From: Rhodospirillales bacterium
GTDB lineage: Bacteria; Pseudomonadota; Alphaproteobacteria; Rhodospirillales; 2-02-FULL-58-16
Assembly: GCA_021775195.1 (NCBI GenBank)
Contig: JAJFIG010000088.1
Span: 1-7,761 of the forward strand
Direction of reading: 5' to 3'
DNA length: 7,761 nt
Position numbers and translations under genes: made by a program. The stretch's first letter is position 1; the number at the start of each line of letters is the position of its first letter. Below the pieces are notes generated by a model. It made no database searches and had not been told where the DNA came from. It was given only the letters and a program-made list of their open reading frames with translations. This document shows, piece after piece, positions 6,520-7,761 of this stretch.

Positions 6520-6536
6520 ACGCAAAATCCGTGCCA
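6520..6536 (-). promoter_or_regulatory. Sigma-54 (RpoN) -24/-12 promoter of the PEP-CTERM gene
   Basis: The minus strand reads TGGCACG-GATT-TTGCGT from 6536 to 6520, matching the sigma-54 consensus TGGCACG-N4-TTGCW at every defined position except the last. The invariant GG (6535-6534) and GC (6523-6522) are exactly 10 bases apart. Predicted transcription starts near 6511, giving a leader of about 70 nt. Sigma-54 promoters need an AAA+ activator bound upstream, and three identical-orientation repeats lie in the right place. PEP-CTERM systems are known to include the PrsK/PrsR pair, in which PrsR is a sigma-54-type activator. Confidence 0.85.
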
Positions 6537-6598
6537 ACTTGGTCAAGATGAGGAACTTCAAAGAGTTATGCGCCCTTCTCTTGGGCGATGAATGGAAA

Positions 6599-6617
6599 CT
6601 GTAAAAAATCCCGACAC
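6599..6617. promoter_or_regulatory. Upstream activator site, copy 1 (variant)
   Basis: CTGTAAAAAATCCCGACAC differs from the other two copies at two positions (C for G at base 1, A for G at base 8). The core TGT-N11-ACA is kept. Its centre lies about 97 bases upstream of the predicted sigma-54 start, the usual distance range for an enhancer-type activator site. Confidence 0.75.
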
Positions 6618-6711
6618 TTTGATTCGCCCGCTTGCAGTGCCGATGTAAATGCGAATGCTAATTAGAGTTATTTTATAGACTGTTAGCGGAATTTCACCAG
6701 CCTACTGCCAA

Positions 6712-6730
6712 GTGTAAAGAATCCCGACAC
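6712..6730. promoter_or_regulatory. Upstream activator site, copy 2
   Basis: GTGTAAAGAATCCCGACAC is identical over 19 bases to copy 3, and the identity extends by two bases (AA) on the left. GTGT and ACAC form inverted ends. Its start is 113 bp from that of copy 1 and it has the same orientation. Confidence 0.8.
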
Positions 6731-6820
6731 TGCTGACTCTCGGTTGCATACTATGTTATGCAAAACAACGAATTATCTCGTGTTTATATAGGGTTAGTGA
6801 TTTCCTGGGCGCGTGCAAAA

Positions 6821-6839
6821 GTGTAAAGAATCCCGACAC
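6821..6839. promoter_or_regulatory. Upstream activator site, copy 3
   Basis: This is a second exact GTGTAAAGAATCCCGACAC, whose start is 109 bp from that of copy 2. It lies about 320 bases upstream of the predicted sigma-54 start. It is also about 280 bases upstream of the plus-strand ORF at 7122, but no sigma-54 promoter was found on that side. Confidence 0.8.
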
Positions 6840-7063
6840 GTTTAACGGTTGAATTGACCGGCGCGTGCTGTCATTCGTTCGACATTTCAATATGTTAAGA
6901 ACCGAAACTCCAGGAGTTCGGGGTCAACCGGTGCCGGGACTCGGCCGGGCGCGGAAGGCGATTGGCCGACATGTGGGCTGGTTTCGTGATATCGGCAGGA
7001 CGGATCCAACCGAGACACGATCCGACAACGGCGGGACACAGCCCTTTTGAGTACACGTCACAA
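6840..7063. other. Intergenic stretch with nothing recognised
   Basis: Short frames exist on both strands (for example a 61-codon plus-strand frame from 6865), but none has a ribosome site, a recognisable protein pattern or a conserved-looking composition. No tRNA, attachment site, insertion-sequence end or clear hairpin terminator was found. Confidence 0.5.
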
Positions 7064-7086
7064 TTCCGAATAATTTCGAAACCCCC

Positions 7087-7092
7087 TATAAT
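7087..7092 (+). promoter_or_regulatory. Candidate -10 element (TATAAT) ahead of the plus-strand ORF
   Basis: A perfect TATAAT sits 30 bases before the ATG at 7122, flanked by CCCC and CGGGG. The hexamer 17 bases upstream (TTCCGA, 7064-7069) matches the -35 consensus at only three positions. A promoter is possible but rests mainly on the -10 box. Confidence 0.35.
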
Positions 7093-7121
7093 AACGGGGC
7101 ATTGCAGTGGAGATACATCGC

Positions 7122-7397
7122 ATGAAGAGGATACCCGCATCCCGGCGCCGGTTGATTGCCGGATGGCTGCTACCGGTGCTGTTGATGGCGGCTGTGCCGG
7201 CGCCGGCCGCCGGTCTTGAGATTGCCGGCAAGGCCACGGTCATCGACGGCATGATACGCCGTTTGCGACAGCGGATCGAGCAAGTGAAATCGAGCGCATT
7301 TTCCCCCCATCGTCAGCGCCCTCTAGTCGACGACATGGCCCACGCGTCCACTGGCGTTGGCGGGGGCAGGTCGCAGTGGTTTCCTCCGCTCCGTTGA
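7122..7397 (+). CDS. Short ORF with signal peptide and thermonuclease-like N terminus; probably truncated
   Basis: This 91-aa frame begins with a clear export signal (basic RRR, then LIAGWLLPVLLMAAVPAPAAG). It is followed by LEIAGKATVIDG, which resembles the opening strand of staphylococcal-nuclease-like proteins (typically ...VIDGDT...). From residue 44 on it turns into an Arg/Ser/Pro-rich sequence with no nuclease features: the catalytic R/D/E motifs are absent and the length is well below the family's. Skipping two bases (7251-7252) would restore VIDGDT, but the continuation in that frame is not nuclease-like either, so a simple frameshift does not explain it. A rearrangement or junction near 7250 fits better. 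GGAG at 7109-7112 is an acceptable Shine-Dalgarno for ATG 7122; a GTG at 7107 is less likely. It may be a pseudogene fragment. Confidence 0.45.
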   Translation: MKRIPASRRRLIAGWLLPVLLMAAVPAPAAGLEIAGKATVIDGMIRRLRQRIEQVKSSAFSPHRQRPLVDDMAHASTGVGGGRSQWFPPLR

Positions 7398-7466
7398 TTC
7401 GGGGGACGCGCGAGGTCCACTGGATCCTCTTGCTCGCCGCTGGTCACAATTCGCCCGTCGGAACCG

Positions 7467-7761
7467 TTACGGACATGGCCCCCACTGCGCAAGGATCTGG
7501 AGGAAATCGGTGATGCCGACCATGCCATCGCCACTGACATCCGCGGGACACGGACAGACGTTCCCCCACTGTGCGAGGACGCCGAGGAAATCGTTGATGC
7601 CTACGTTGCCATCGGGTACCGCCCCAGCGCCGGTGAAGTCCGAGGGGCAGAGTTGGCACTCATCGGGAATGCCATCGTCGTTCTCGTCGTTGGTCAGCGA
7701 GGAATAGGTGACCGTGTCGACACCGATGATGTTGGAGTTCGCACCGGTGGGGCCGCCATCG
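7467..7761 (-). CDS. C-terminal end of a protein with two dockerin-like repeats (5' part outside window)
   Basis: The frame enters from the right edge (first full codon at 7760) and ends at TAA 7469-7467, giving 97 residues. It contains NDENDDGIPDECQLC (25-38), a Ca2+-binding-style acidic loop. Two dockerin-like units follow: SDFTGAGAVPDGNVGINDFLGVLAQWG (40-66) and ADVSGDGMVGITDFLQILAQWG (73-94), ending in GPCP. The second matches the type I dockerin loop DxxxDGxVxxxDxxxL; the first has a short insertion in its loop. Cysteines at 35, 38, 69, 71 and 96 could pair. Such tails occur on large secreted proteins; in Planctomycetes the DDGIPDEC and LAxWGPCP style is common, and their binding partner is generally unknown. 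No start codon context is visible, and the frame was identified by reading the minus strand directly. Confidence 0.75.
   Translation of the reverse strand, partial: DGGPTGANSNIIGVDTVTYSSLTNDENDDGIPDECQLCPSDFTGAGAVPDGNVGINDFLGVLAQWGNVCPCPADVSGDGMVGITDFLQILAQWGPCP

Noticed and set aside
6599..6839. The three 19-bp repeats as a CRISPR array
   Set aside because: Copies are too short, the roughly 90-bp intervals are too long and irregular, and there are only three units; a sigma-54 enhancer array explains them better.
7228..7289. Minus-strand mini-frame beginning MRSISLARSAVANG near 7289
   Set aside because: It is fewer than 25 codons before a stop, and despite a GGGGGG run upstream it shows no protein pattern.
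7357..7707. A 116-codon plus-strand frame at the right edge
   Set aside because: It is the antisense shadow of the dockerin-like C terminus, which is the frame with recognisable protein motifs.

Overview
This is a GC-rich bacterial window with dense gene packing. Its left two thirds look proteobacterial, most likely alphaproteobacterial; that is a judgement from gene content and protein style, not from a search. Coding runs mainly on the minus strand.

Left part (1-3543). The 3' end of an unrecognised plus-strand gene is followed by a convergent two-gene minus-strand operon, dgcN-dgcA. These are a DUF1611-family N-acetyltransferase and an enolase-superfamily racemase, which together match the N-acetylated route of D-glutamate catabolism (D-Glu to N-acetyl-D-Glu to N-acetyl-L-Glu). 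A family-1 nucleoside phosphorylase is transcribed divergently from dgcN. It converges on a small GlcG/HbpS-family gene so tightly that the two stop codons share one CTAG palindrome.

Middle (3777-6440). A small secreted protein has a signal peptide, a Rap1a/Tai-like helical part and a C-terminal peptidoglycan-binding-like domain. Upstream of it is a strong nested inverted repeat. Next comes a 614-aa secreted protein ending in a PEP-CTERM sorting signal (VPEPG, hydrophobic helix, Arg cluster), the kind of substrate handled by an exosortase and usually tied to exopolysaccharide or biofilm formation. It carries an unusual Arg/Cys-rich duplicated module near its N terminus.

Control region (6441-7121). 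This is the most informative non-coding stretch. A near-consensus sigma-54 promoter (TGGCACG-N4-TTGC) sits about 80 bp before the PEP-CTERM gene. Three copies of a 19-bp element, GTGTAAAGAATCCCGACAC, lie further upstream at about 110-bp intervals in one orientation. That is the architecture of enhancer sites for a sigma-54 activator, and PrsR of the PrsK/PrsR PEP-CTERM system is the natural candidate. The predicted leader also holds a tandem 21/22-bp repeat.

Right edge (7122-7761). A short plus-strand ORF has a signal peptide and the opening of a thermonuclease-like protein (AGKATVIDG), then loses resemblance to that family. Facing it is the C-terminal end of a minus-strand protein with two dockerin-like repeats (DVSGDGMVGITDFL...LAQWGPCP), a style I associate with Planctomycetes. 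The loss of homology at about 7250 and the change of protein style together suggest a transfer boundary or an assembly junction.
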